From NCBI GenBank assembly GCA_016290875.1, contig JAEEVL010000029.1:1-34563 (forward strand): a stretch of DNA of 34,563 bases. The letters are read 5' to 3'. The notes below the pieces were generated by a model. The model worked only from the letters and a program-made list of their open reading frames with translations, had not been told where the DNA came from and made no database searches. Source of the DNA: Ruminococcus sp. (GTDB lineage: Bacteria; Bacillota; Clostridia; Oscillospirales; Ruminococcaceae). The translations under genes were made by a program, and so were the position numbers. Below are positions 24,011-30,368 of the stretch, piece after piece; positions within the stretch are counted from its first letter, which is position 1; every line of letters begins with the position of its first letter.

Positions 24011-24318
24011 TGAATAGCGTACAGGTAATTGAGAAGAATGAAGGAACAAAGATTGACTGGGAGCAGAACGGTACAAAGCTGTACTTCGATGATGAGATCA
24101 TGATCAACGTATCCAAGTACCGCAAGGACTGGGACGTGTCAGTTGACATCTGCAGAGACAGGAGCGGAAATCTGACTCTCGGAGCAGAAAATGCTCTCAG
24201 ATATGTCGCACAGGTCGATATCCCGGCGATAGCTTACGAAGAAGATGAAGAACACAACAAGGTTGCACTGCCTCTTGATATGTCAGATGTAGTGCTCACA
24301 CTCTGGTCAGTGGAATAA
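24010..24318 (+). CDS. Hypothetical protein upstream of DGR target
   Basis: 102 aa with alternating beta segments (GTKIDWEQNGTKLYFDDEI; VSVDICRDRSGNLTLGAEN; VVLTLWSVE) and many acidic residues. No family recognised. It starts within the previous stop and ends 12 bases before the variable-protein gene, so it is co-translated with the fibre set and may be a chaperone or mount for the variable tip. Confidence 0.4.
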   Translation: MNSVQVIEKNEGTKIDWEQNGTKLYFDDEIMINVSKYRKDWDVSVDICRDRSGNLTLGAENALRYVAQVDIPAIAYEEDEEHNKVALPLDMSDVVLTLWSVE

Positions 24319-24330
24319 GGAGGTTTACCC

Positions 24331-25425
24331 ATGGCTAATTTCGATTTAACTAATCTTGCAGTAAAAATGATTTGTCCGAACAACGAGGTCAAGCTTGACG
24401 ACGCAGGTCTCCCGTCTGTGATGGTTTATATCCCGAAGTTCAAGAACAGCGACGTACTCACAGGCGGAGACAGCAGCACACATCCTGCGTTTATCGTCAA
24501 CGGTCAGGAGATAGCTGGATTCTGGTACGGAAAGTATGAAGCGTGCCAGAGTAACGGCAAGGCTTATTCGCTCCCTGCAGAAGATCCGGCACAGAATCTT
24601 GACTTTGACGAATGCAGAACAAGATGTGAAGCCAAAGGTGCCGGATGGCATGTAAGCACGGCAGCTGAATGGGCAGCGGTAGCATTATGGTGCAAGAAGA
24701 ACGGCACACAGCCACTCGGAAACAATAACTACGGTAAAGATACATCTGAGAGCGGCTATAAAGCCATCGTAACAGCAATGGACGGCGCGAACCGAGGCAG
24801 AGTTGCTACAGGTACAGGACCGCTCACATGGAGTCACGACGGTACACAGGCCGGCATATGGGATCTTAACGGTAACGTATGGGAATGGCAGGGTGGAATT
24901 CGTCTTGTATGGGGCGAACTTCAGATACTTGCCAATAACGACGCAGCAGATGCAGACAACCCACAGACAGCAGGTTCAGCTTTATGGAAAGCAATCAAAG
25001 CGTCAGACGGAACTCTTGTTGATCCTGAATGCTCACCTACAGATACGAATCCTTCAATCTCAGGAAATACAGTAAGACTTGATTATGTATCTTCGAAGTG
25101 GACATACTGCAAGTCGATTACAAGTGCAGTTGACTCTGCAAGAAACTGCGCATTCGGTGATGTTACCTGTACAGGTGATATCAGCGACGCAGCCAAGATC
25201 AGACTCAGAGCGCTCGCTCTGCTCCCTGACAGCGGTTCACAGGCATCAGATTACAATGGAGACGTTATGTACTGGAACAACAAACAGGGCGAGCGTTTCG
25301 TCTTTCGCGGGGGCATCTGGGACAGCGGTGCGGCCGCTGGTGTCTTCTCACTCCACGGCTACATTGCCCGCTCGACTCGCTACTGGAGCCTCGGCTTTCG
25401 TGCCGCTTACATTCCGGGAATCTGA
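24331..25425 (+). CDS. DGR variable protein, FGE-sulfatase/C-type-lectin fold
   Basis: 364 aa. The C-terminal two thirds fits the formylglycine-generating-enzyme-like C-type-lectin fold used by DGR targets: GFWYGKYEACQSNGKAYSL, a degenerate helix motif ECRTRCEAKGAGWHVSTAAEW, and GIWDLNGNVWEWQGG, the signature before the variable region. Residues 321-359 are the VR, which differs from the TR-encoded version at 12 residues that are Asn, Tyr or Ile in TR (for example RGGIWDSGAAAGVF versus RGGNWNNGANAGVF). The protein most likely is the receptor-binding tip of the contractile tail. GGAGGTTTACCC precedes the ATG. The native enzyme function is not implied. Confidence 0.9.
   Translation: MANFDLTNLAVKMICPNNEVKLDDAGLPSVMVYIPKFKNSDVLTGGDSSTHPAFIVNGQEIAGFWYGKYEACQSNGKAYSLPAEDPAQNLDFDECRTRCEAKGAGWHVSTAAEWAAVALWCKKNGTQPLGNNNYGKDTSESGYKAIVTAMDGANRGRVATGTGPLTWSHDGTQAGIWDLNGNVWEWQGGIRLVWGELQILANNDAADADNPQTAGSALWKAIKASDGTLVDPECSPTDTNPSISGNTVRLDYVSSKWTYCKSITSAVDSARNCAFGDVTCTGDISDAAKIRLRALALLPDSGSQASDYNGDVMYWNNKQGERFVFRGGIWDSGAAAGVFSLHGYIARSTRYWSLGFRAAYIPGI
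25291..25407 (+). repeat. DGR variable repeat (VR)
   Basis: 117 bases matching TR (25865-25981) without gaps. The 13 differences lie at 25304, 25316, 25321, 25325, 25333, 25334, 25354, 25360, 25364, 25376, 25381, 25388 and 25390; at every one the TR base is A, while the 93 non-A TR bases are all conserved. The last 17 bases (25391-25407) are identical in both and are the expected place for the mutagenic-homing initiation site. Confidence 0.97.
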
Positions 25426-25450
25426 CATCTGGAGATCTGATAATCTGGTT

Positions 25451-25466
25451 CGGCGGCTTGCCGCCG
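25451..25466 (+). promoter_or_regulatory. GC-rich hairpin downstream of VR
   Basis: CGGCGG-CTTG-CCGCCG forms a six-pair stem with a four-base loop, 43 bases after the VR and 25 after the target gene's stop. DGRs such as that of phage BPP-1 carry a GC-rich hairpin/cruciform with a four-base loop just past VR that promotes target recognition. GGTAAAAAG rather than a T-run follows, so termination is not its main role. Confidence 0.65.
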
Positions 25467-25479
25467 GGTAAAAAGACTT

Positions 25480-25830
25480 ATGGATATACTATTACTTAGA
25501 CAAAGAATAGTCCGCTCCATGATTCGGGTGACGGAGCGGACAAACAATATGAGAAAACCCGAAAAATTCGTATACAGAGATTATCTGAACAAATCCTACA
25601 TGCGGATGCTTCGCCTCTGCATAAAAGCCAACTGGGCGCACGGAAACGTCAGACGTGAATATCAGAGTGAACTTGACGTCGAGCTCGACATCATTCGTTC
25701 TCTCGTTGACGTTGCTGCAAGCCCTGAGGAAAAGCTGATCTCTCCCGGACTTCATGAAGTGTGGAGTAAGGAACTTAAAGAGATCGGACGCATGATAGGC
25801 GGATGGATAAAATCCGACGCTTCAAGATAA
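25480..25830 (+). CDS. avd: Avd, DGR accessory variability determinant
   Basis: A 116-aa, very basic helical protein between VR and TR, the normal place of avd. The end, KELKEIGRMIGGWIKS, resembles the BPP-1 Avd end (EVGRILGSWIA). MRKPEKFVYRDYLNKSYMRM fits the first turn and second helix of the Avd/four-helix-bundle family. Avd forms a pentameric barrel that binds TR RNA and the reverse transcriptase and is needed for cDNA synthesis. ATG 25480 keeps the first helix but lacks a strong ribosome site; ATG 25549, after GGAG at 25533, would give a 93-aa form. A nine-pair inverted repeat (25510-25518/25533-25541) lies between the two starts and could control the choice. Confidence 0.78.
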   Translation: MDILLLRQRIVRSMIRVTERTNNMRKPEKFVYRDYLNKSYMRMLRLCIKANWAHGNVRREYQSELDVELDIIRSLVDVAASPEEKLISPGLHEVWSKELKEIGRMIGGWIKSDASR

Positions 25831-25864
25831 TTTTTGCATAGGGGAACGTGTCATAAATTCTGCG

Positions 25865-25981
25865 GAGCGTTTCGTCTATCGCGGGGGCAACTGGAACAAC
25901 GGTGCGAACGCTGGTGTCTTCTCACTCAACGGCAACAATGCCCGCTCGAATCGCAACTGGAACATCGGCTTTCGTGCCGCT
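25865..25981 (+). repeat. DGR template repeat (TR)
   Basis: 117 bases in the avd-RT gap, the unchanged template for VR. It has 24 adenines, 13 of which are altered in VR. Adenines are concentrated in AAC/AAT codons (Asn at nine positions in the VR-equivalent frame, for example RGGNWNNGAN, LNGNN, SNRNWN), which gives the widest amino-acid choice under adenine mutagenesis. It is not itself in an expressed frame. Confidence 0.97.
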
Positions 25982-26163
25982 CTTGACTGACAAATGTTTG
26001 ACCTGAGGGCTATGGCCTGATCAGGAACACAGGCAAAAGGGATACGTTTCCCGGTCGAAAGACCGAACAATTCATCAGTTTCGGAAACGAAAATGAGAAC
26101 CACGCAGACTTACCGGCGCAAGCCGGAAGTCACACGTGAATATTATAGGGAAAGAAAGCGGGG
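25865..26163 (+). ncRNA. TR-containing DGR RNA with hairpin-rich spacer
   Basis: The 182-base spacer from TR to the RT start contains three successive five-pair hairpins with GNRA tetraloops: CGGTC-GAAA-GACCG (26052-26065), TTTCG-GAAA-CGAAA (26079-26092) and CCGGC-GCAA-GCCGG (26113-26126). A larger helix, CCTGA/TCAGG (26002-26006/26021-26025) enclosing GGC/GCC, precedes them. In known DGRs the 3' spacer RNA folds, primes cDNA synthesis and binds RT-Avd; this one should do the same. The exact RNA ends are unknown. The 34 bases from the avd stop to TR show no clear promoter. Confidence 0.75.
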
Positions 26164-27297
26164 ATGTTTATGGAAACACACGATCTATATTCAGAAATAT
26201 GTTCCTGGGAAAACCTCTGGAACGCTTATCATAAGGCAGCAAAAGGTAAATGGTTTCGTCCGGAAGTTGCAAAGTTCGCTATGAATCTTGAAGAAAATCT
26301 CATCAGCATTCAGAACGAGCTGATATATCAGACTTATAAAGTCGGACGCTATCGTGAATTCTTTGTTTACGAACCTAAGAAACGTCTTGTTATGGCGTTA
26401 CAGTTCAGGGACAGAATAGTTCAGTGGGCGATATATCTGCAGGTCAATCACATATTTGATAAAAGCATGATATATCACAGCTATGGCTGCAGAGTAGGCA
26501 AAGGAACAGTCAGAGCAGCTGACAAACTGCAGGACTGGTGTACGCTTGCAAACCGCAAGCCGAAAGACTGGTATTATCTCAAACTTGATATTTCGAAATA
26601 TTTCTACAGAGTTGACCATGAAGTTCTTCTCGGAATTCTGAAAAGGAAATTTCCGCATGAGGAGAAATTCATAACTCTCATGAAAGAAATAATCGAATGT
26701 GATCATACACCGTTCGGATTGCCGCCAGGCAAAAGCGTTGATGATGTTCTTCCTGAAGAAAGACTGTATACCGTCGGCATGCCGATAGGCAATCTCACAA
26801 GTCAGATGCTTGCGAATGTCTGTCTGAATGAACTCGACCAGTTTATAAAACATGAACTCAGAGCTCATTTCTACGTCAGATATATGGATGATATGGTTAT
26901 TCTTCATGAAAGCCCTGTTCAGCTTAACGTCTGGAAGTGCCGGATAGAACACTTTCTGAACCATACGCTGCATCTTGAACTGAATTCTAAAACAGCGATA
27001 GGAAAGATTAAAACAGGCATCACGTTTGTCGGATGCAGGGTGTTTCCGGGGTATCGAAAACCTACGAAGAAATTTATAAGGAAAATGAAAAACAGGATCA
27101 AAGCAGTCTCAAAACAGTATACAGCAGGTATCATGACCGAAGAGCAGGCGAACGCAGTGGTTCAGAGCTATCTCGGACAGATAAAACATTGTTCTGCTAT
27201 GCGGCTTGAAAACTGGATAAAAGAAACTGTACCGTTTGAGACCGACGCGAAAAGGAGGAAAGCAAATGAAAGCGGAACTCATTGCACAGACAGCTGA
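26164..27297 (+). CDS. DGR reverse transcriptase
   Basis: 377 aa. RT motifs are in order: an N-terminal finger region with KKRLVMALQFRDRIVQWAIY, YHSYGCRVGKGT, motif A YYLKLDISKYFYRVDHE, motif B-like VGMPIGNLTSQMLAN (DGR enzymes carry I/V/LGxxxSQ where other RTs have QGxxxSP), and motif C FYVRYMDDMVIL with the catalytic Asp pair. A thumb region follows (KKFIRKMKNRIKAVSK). It copies TR RNA with adenine-specific errors; the cDNA replaces VR. AGGGAAAG precedes ATG 26164 (ATG 26170 is an alternative). Its end overlaps the endolysin gene, so the DGR is part of the late operon. Confidence 0.95.
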   Translation: MFMETHDLYSEICSWENLWNAYHKAAKGKWFRPEVAKFAMNLEENLISIQNELIYQTYKVGRYREFFVYEPKKRLVMALQFRDRIVQWAIYLQVNHIFDKSMIYHSYGCRVGKGTVRAADKLQDWCTLANRKPKDWYYLKLDISKYFYRVDHEVLLGILKRKFPHEEKFITLMKEIIECDHTPFGLPPGKSVDDVLPEERLYTVGMPIGNLTSQMLANVCLNELDQFIKHELRAHFYVRYMDDMVILHESPVQLNVWKCRIEHFLNHTLHLELNSKTAIGKIKTGITFVGCRVFPGYRKPTKKFIRKMKNRIKAVSKQYTAGIMTEEQANAVVQSYLGQIKHCSAMRLENWIKETVPFETDAKRRKANESGTHCTDS

Positions 27298-27958
27298 AAA
27301 CCGTATAGGATGGAGCAGAAAGCAGGCAGGATGTGAAGGAACGCACGCATGGTGTGCTCATTTTGTATCAGAAATTCTGAAAGCCTGCGGCATTGACATG
27401 TATGATCTGTCGTGCTCTATGATGAAAAAGAAAATGTCAGCGTCATCAGAATGGGATGAACCGGAAGATCTTCCGGAGAGGGGGGACGTTTTATTCTTCG
27501 ACTGGGACAGAATCGACGAACCGCTCCCGCTCGACCATGTAGCTGTAGTTATTGACTACAACTTTGATACACGTATAGTGACATACGTCAACGGAAACGG
27601 CTCATCAAGAACTCAAGTGACCGAGCAGACCATAAGCATTGACAACTGCACAGTAGCTTACTGGATGCGTTATATAGGAGATAAGAACAGCGAACCGCCG
27701 AACAGCAGCGAGCAGGAAACATCGGACAAAACTTTTACCATAGAGCTTCGTACTCTCAGAAAAGGAATGGAAGGTCATGACGTAGCAGTTCTGCAGTGGC
27801 TTCTTATCGGTGATAACTACAGCGTAGGCTCTGCAGGTGATGACGGTATTTTCGGAAGCAACACTGAAAAAGCAGTTACCGAGTATCAGAAAGACCACAG
27901 CCTCGAAGTCGATGGCATAGCAGGGAAGCAGACATTTACAGAGCTTCTGAAGAGGTGA
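27266..27958 (+). CDS. Endolysin: CHAP-like amidase/peptidase plus peptidoglycan-binding domain
   Basis: 230 aa. The N-terminal domain has the Cys/His pair of a CHAP/NlpC-type peptidase (THAWCAHFVSEIL, then PLDHVAVVIDYN, followed by TYVNGNGS). The C-terminal 70 residues (LRKGMEGHDVAVLQWLLIG, DGIFGSNTEKAVTEYQKDH, VDGIAGKQTFTELL) are a PG_binding_1 domain. It degrades the wall for release and has no signal peptide, so it relies on the holin. AAAGGAGGAAAGC sets ATG 27266, inside the RT gene. Confidence 0.88.
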   Translation: MKAELIAQTAENRIGWSRKQAGCEGTHAWCAHFVSEILKACGIDMYDLSCSMMKKKMSASSEWDEPEDLPERGDVLFFDWDRIDEPLPLDHVAVVIDYNFDTRIVTYVNGNGSSRTQVTEQTISIDNCTVAYWMRYIGDKNSEPPNSSEQETSDKTFTIELRTLRKGMEGHDVAVLQWLLIGDNYSVGSAGDDGIFGSNTEKAVTEYQKDHSLEVDGIAGKQTFTELLKR

Positions 27959-27963
27959 TCCAC

Positions 27964-28386
27964 TTGAATGGAAAAACACTTCTTGAATATCTTGCCTGTA
28001 CAGTCGGAGCGGCTATAGGCTTCCTGTACGGCGATATTAATGGCATGTTCCTTGCGCTCGTTGCATTGTGTACACTCGATTATATAACCGGTGTCATGGT
28101 GGCTATAAAGCGCCGAAGACTCAGCAGCAAGGTCGGACGTGCCGGTATACTTAAAAAGTTAGCCATCTTCATGCTTGTAAGCGTCGCTCACCTGATTGAC
28201 GCTTACATCATCCACAATGGCAATGTCTTCATGAGTATGACGATCCTGTATTACGCTTGCAACGAGGGAATCAGCATTCTCGAAAACGCAAAGCGTCTCG
28301 GCCTTCCTGTCCCGAAAAAGTTAGAACGTATTCTTGAACAGGTGCGGGACGAAAACGACGATAAGGAAAAGAAACAAAATGAATGA
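27964..28386 (+). CDS. Holin, phage_holin_4/TcdE-like family
   Basis: About 140 aa. Hydrophobic stretches are YLACTVGAAIGFLYG, GMFLALVALCTLDYITGVMVA, IFMLVSVAHLIDAYI and MSMTILYYACNEGIS. The LDYITGVMVAIKRRRLSSKVGRAGILKK region and NEGISILENAKRLGLPVPKKL end are characteristic of the family. It forms the membrane hole that releases the endolysin. TTG 27964 with GAGGTG seven bases upstream is preferred; GTG 27955 lies inside that site. Downstream of and adjacent to the lysin, a standard lysis cassette. Confidence 0.88.
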   Translation: MNGKTLLEYLACTVGAAIGFLYGDINGMFLALVALCTLDYITGVMVAIKRRRLSSKVGRAGILKKLAIFMLVSVAHLIDAYIIHNGNVFMSMTILYYACNEGISILENAKRLGLPVPKKLERILEQVRDENDDKEKKQNE

Positions 28387-28600
28387 GTGGTTCAGTGCTG
28401 AAGAACGGCTTCCGGAGTCAGGCGAAGAAGTGCTGATATGGTACAGCTATTTCCGATATGGTGATTATAATGCATACTATCAGACATACGGATTAGCATA
28501 TTATATCGAAGAGTATAAGGGGTGGTACGGGCAGGATGCATCGGGAACAGATTTCAAAGTTCTTTACTGGGCGCCTTTGCCGAAACCACCGGAGATGTGA
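28379..28600 (+). CDS. DUF551-like protein
   Basis: 73 aa: WFSAEERLPESGEEVLIWYS ... DFKVLYWAPLPKPPEM. The W-x-x-x-x-E-R-L-P-x-x-G-E-x-V-L opening and the W-x-P-L-P-x-P-P end are the pattern of DUF551, a small domain common in phage and prophage genomes, with no established role. ATG 28379, after AAGGAAAAG, overlaps the holin end and is preferred over an upstream in-frame start at 28334. Confidence 0.7.
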   Translation: MNEWFSAEERLPESGEEVLIWYSYFRYGDYNAYYQTYGLAYYIEEYKGWYGQDASGTDFKVLYWAPLPKPPEM

Positions 28601-28629
28601 ACCAAAATTTAATTTGGTTGGTGAAGGAG
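28600..28629 (+). repeat. Inverted element copy A before small gene
   Basis: AACCAAA (28600-28606) pairs with TTTGGTT (28613-28619), followed by GGTGAAGGA. A similar element (accaaa ... tttggt, then CGGTGAAAGGA) occurs at 28843-28872, so a diverged direct repeat of about 30 bases flanks the small gene 28637-28801. The first copy also supplies that gene's ribosome-binding site. Confidence 0.55.
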
Positions 28630-28636
28630 AAAAGTG

Positions 28637-28801
28637 ATGAACTACAGTAAGAAGCACATTAAGGCTATAGTAAATCGTAAATACACAGCTTTAAAAAATA
28701 AAGCCTTAATTAATTTCGAGGTTATACCAAACTACCAATCTCTGTATTGGATGACCGCAAAACATTACAGCAACAGGAAAAGACACTTCAAACGCTTTTA
28801 A
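28637..28801 (+). CDS. Small basic hypothetical protein
   Basis: 54 aa, MNYSKKHIKAIVNRKYTALK ... YSNRKRHFKRF, strongly basic and A+T-rich compared with the late genes. GGAGAAAAGTG precedes the ATG. No family recognised. It lies between the lysis genes and the attachment site, where phages often carry independently acquired extra genes. A nucleic-acid-binding role is possible from its charge only. Confidence 0.45.
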   Translation: MNYSKKHIKAIVNRKYTALKNKALINFEVIPNYQSLYWMTAKHYSNRKRHFKRF

Positions 28802-28842
28802 CCGACAAAATATAAGTGCTATTAGTACATATTAAAAACCAC

Positions 28843-28872
28843 ACCAAATTTGATTTTGGTTCGGTGAAAGGA
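28843..28872 (+). repeat. Inverted element copy B after small gene
   Basis: ACCAAA and TTTGGT arms followed by CGGTGAAAGGA repeat the element at 28600-28629 with a few changes. The segment between the copies (including the 54-aa gene) may have arrived as a unit. No coding frame follows copy B. Confidence 0.5.
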
Positions 28873-28888
28873 TTAAGAATCTGAAAAT

Positions 28889-29126
28889 TTCACACGAAAT
28901 TTCACACGAATTTTTATAAACCACGTAAAATCAATGCTTAATAAACATTGGAAACGGGTTCGAATCCCACCCGCTGCGCCAGACCAAAAATCCCGTATTT
29001 ACGACGACTGACGTAAATACGGGATTTTCTCTTGCTTTTTAAACGTAAATTATTTAATAAATTCCTAAAAATTACCCTAAAAAAACAGCATTTTAAGAAA
29101 AAAGTTCACACGAAATTTCACACGAA
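28889..29126. other. Probable intact attP: tRNA-end core with arm sites
   Basis: Core: 28956-28981 equals the 3' end of a tRNA gene, with T-arm GGGTTCGAATCCC followed by acceptor strand, discriminator and encoded CCA; no 5' tRNA half is present. Arms: TTCACACGAA occurs twice, 12 bases apart, at 28889 and 28901 on the left, and twice, 12 bases apart, at 29105 and 29117 on the right, all in the same orientation. Paired short direct repeats flanking a core are typical lambda-family integrase arm sites. The integrase gene starts its 3' end 15 bases beyond. Both arms present on one molecule means attP, not attL or attR. Confidence 0.75.
28987..29028. terminator. 17-pair bidirectional terminator inside attP
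   Basis: AAAATCCCGTATTTACG (28987-29003) and its exact complement (29012-29028) form a perfect 17-pair stem with an eight-base loop, with A-run before and T-run after. It should end the rightward late transcript; leftward, it would end the integrase transcript. It lies six bases past the tRNA-derived core. Confidence 0.85.
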
Positions 29127-29140
29127 ACGTTCTGAAAAAA

Positions 29141-30163
29141 TCACTCACCGGCGTGAATGATACCATCGAAATATTCATTGATCTTTTTATTGACTGCTTC
29201 ACGTTCATCACTGAAAGTGTGCTGATAAACATTTCTGAGAGTAGAAGTTGTGCTCCAGCCTCCGCGTTCCATAGCGTACTTGTCAGGAATGTGAAGTCTG
29301 ACCATGACAGAAGCGTTCAGATGCCTCAGATCGTGGAATGTTATCACTGGTTCGATGCCGTTGTCCCTCTGAAGCTTAACGAATCTTTTATAGATCTGCT
29401 GACCTGTAAGCTCTGTAAGATGCTCCTGTTCCGGATCAAGATTGTCAATGAGCTGCTGAATGTATTCCGGAACGTCTTCCACTCGTGTGGATTCATACGT
29501 TTTGGTTGCTTCCTTTTCAATGTGCTTTCCCTCAACGGTAACAATAGCGTTCCGGATGTACATCTTTCCGTTCTGAACGTCTGAACGTTTTACACCTCTG
29601 ATTTCAGACATTCTCATGCTCAGCCAGATAGCGAGCATACACGGCAGTTCGACGGACGTTCCTCTGATTATGCGTATGATATCTTCCGGATCCGGCATTT
29701 CTCTTATTTTTTTCTGCTTTTTCGGCAGAGTGACCTTTGTGTTAAGGTCAGGAGCATAGATATTCAGAGACGCACTCAGAAGGCCGTATACGTTGTGAAT
29801 GCTCTTAGGCGATAACTTTTCCGCCTCGGCGTTAACGGCTTCCTGTATGGCTGTTCTCGTAAGGTCTCTGACTCTTACATCCATCAGATTCTGCATATAG
29901 TTTTTCCGCATTGTCCTGTATGAGCGGATAGTGGAAGGAGAGAGGATATTACTCTTGCTCTCGATATACTTGTCTATCGCCTTGCCGACGGTCATTTCCG
30001 TTACTGGCTCCTTATTCGTAGCAGCGAACTGAGCGGCAAGGAATTCCGCTTCTTTTTTCGTGTCCGCAGTAAAGGACTTCATGATCTTCTTTCCGTTCTG
30101 ATCCTTGCCGGCGTACACCTGCACTCTCCAGGAACCTGACGGAAGCTTTTTAGCCTTAGCCAT
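29141..30163 (-). CDS. int: Tyrosine recombinase, phage integrase
   Basis: 340 aa. Order: an N-terminal AP2-like arm-binding region (LPSGSWRVQVYAGKDQNGKK), a SAM-like core-binding domain (KAIDKYIESKSNILSPSTIR), and the catalytic domain with the first Arg in SMRMSEIRGVKR, H-x-L-R-H in FHDLRHLNASVMVR, GGWSTTSTLRNVYQH and the Tyr in NVYQHTF. It catalyses integration at the adjacent attP and, with an excisionase not seen here, excision. ATG 30163 is preferred because AAAGGAATG lies just upstream; the frame is open for 27 more codons through the promoter region. It contains an exact inverted copy of the dispersed palindrome (29478). Confidence 0.93.
   Translation of the reverse strand: MAKAKKLPSGSWRVQVYAGKDQNGKKIMKSFTADTKKEAEFLAAQFAATNKEPVTEMTVGKAIDKYIESKSNILSPSTIRSYRTMRKNYMQNLMDVRVRDLTRTAIQEAVNAEAEKLSPKSIHNVYGLLSASLNIYAPDLNTKVTLPKKQKKIREMPDPEDIIRIIRGTSVELPCMLAIWLSMRMSEIRGVKRSDVQNGKMYIRNAIVTVEGKHIEKEATKTYESTRVEDVPEYIQQLIDNLDPEQEHLTELTGQQIYKRFVKLQRDNGIEPVITFHDLRHLNASVMVRLHIPDKYAMERGGWSTTSTLRNVYQHTFSDEREAVNKKINEYFDGIIHAGE
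29478..29491. repeat. Palindrome copy 4 (inverted)
   Basis: TCCACTCGTGTGGA, the exact reverse complement of the cores at 5683, 10822 and 18643, inside the integrase gene. Confidence 0.7.
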
Positions 30164-30178
30164 AACATCATTCCTTTC

Positions 30179-30208
30179 TTGACAAGTCAGGAACGAGTAT
30201 GCTATACT
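30179..30208 (+). promoter_or_regulatory. Rightward promoter with large inverted repeat
   Basis: TTGACA (30179-30184) and TATACT (30203-30208) are 18 bases apart. GAACGAGTATGCTA (30191-30204) is repeated in inverse as TAGCAATACTCGTTC (30228-30242) with one extra base, so a long dyad spans the -10 box and the transcription start. On the minus strand TTGCTA and TAGTAT give a weaker, overlapping promoter for the integrase. The dyad could be the operator that switches between the two. Confidence 0.75.
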
Positions 30209-30214
30209 AAGCCT

Positions 30215-30351
30215 GTAGAGGTTCGGGTAGCAATACTCGTTCACAGTGCCGGTTTTCCGTTAGCCCGGAACCGGCACGCTATTCAGTTATATACTCTTTT
30301 TAATAAATTAGTAAAAGAAGAGTACCGAGGGGACGGTGCTCTTCTTTTTTT
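30215..30351 (+). ncRNA. Candidate small RNA between integrase and GNAT genes
   Basis: From the rightward promoter to the terminator at 30315-30351 is about 137 bases with no credible coding frame. It contains a strong hairpin, GTGCCGGTT (30246-30254) pairing with AACCGGCAC (30269-30277), an A/U-rich single-stranded stretch, and the terminator. It begins opposite the integrase leader. A role in controlling integrase or the switch is possible but not shown; the family is unknown. Confidence 0.6.
30315..30351 (+). terminator. Strong terminator of the small RNA
   Basis: AAGAAGAGTACCG (30315-30327) pairs with CGGTGCTCTTCTT (30334-30346), 13 pairs with one T-G wobble and a six-base loop, followed by TTTTT. 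It stops the rightward transcript before the convergent GNAT gene. Confidence 0.88.
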
Positions 30352-30368
30352 GCCTGTTTTAAGAAGTA

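Noticed and set aside
24803..25471. Rightward +frame proteins overlapping the variable-protein gene
   Set aside because: Composition is unlike proteins and the main frame holds the lectin-fold motifs and the VR pattern.
25860..26100. Coding frame across TR and spacer
   Set aside because: The VR-equivalent frame stops just after TR (TGA), has no start, and the spacer is full of hairpins.
28900..28981. Complete tRNA gene
   Set aside because: Only T-arm and acceptor 3' strand are present; no GCAGCGG 5' strand, D-arm or anticodon arm precedes it.
28889..29126. CRISPR-like short repeats
   Set aside because: The 10-base repeats are in two pairs at a 12-base period, too short and close for spacers; they fit integrase arm sites.
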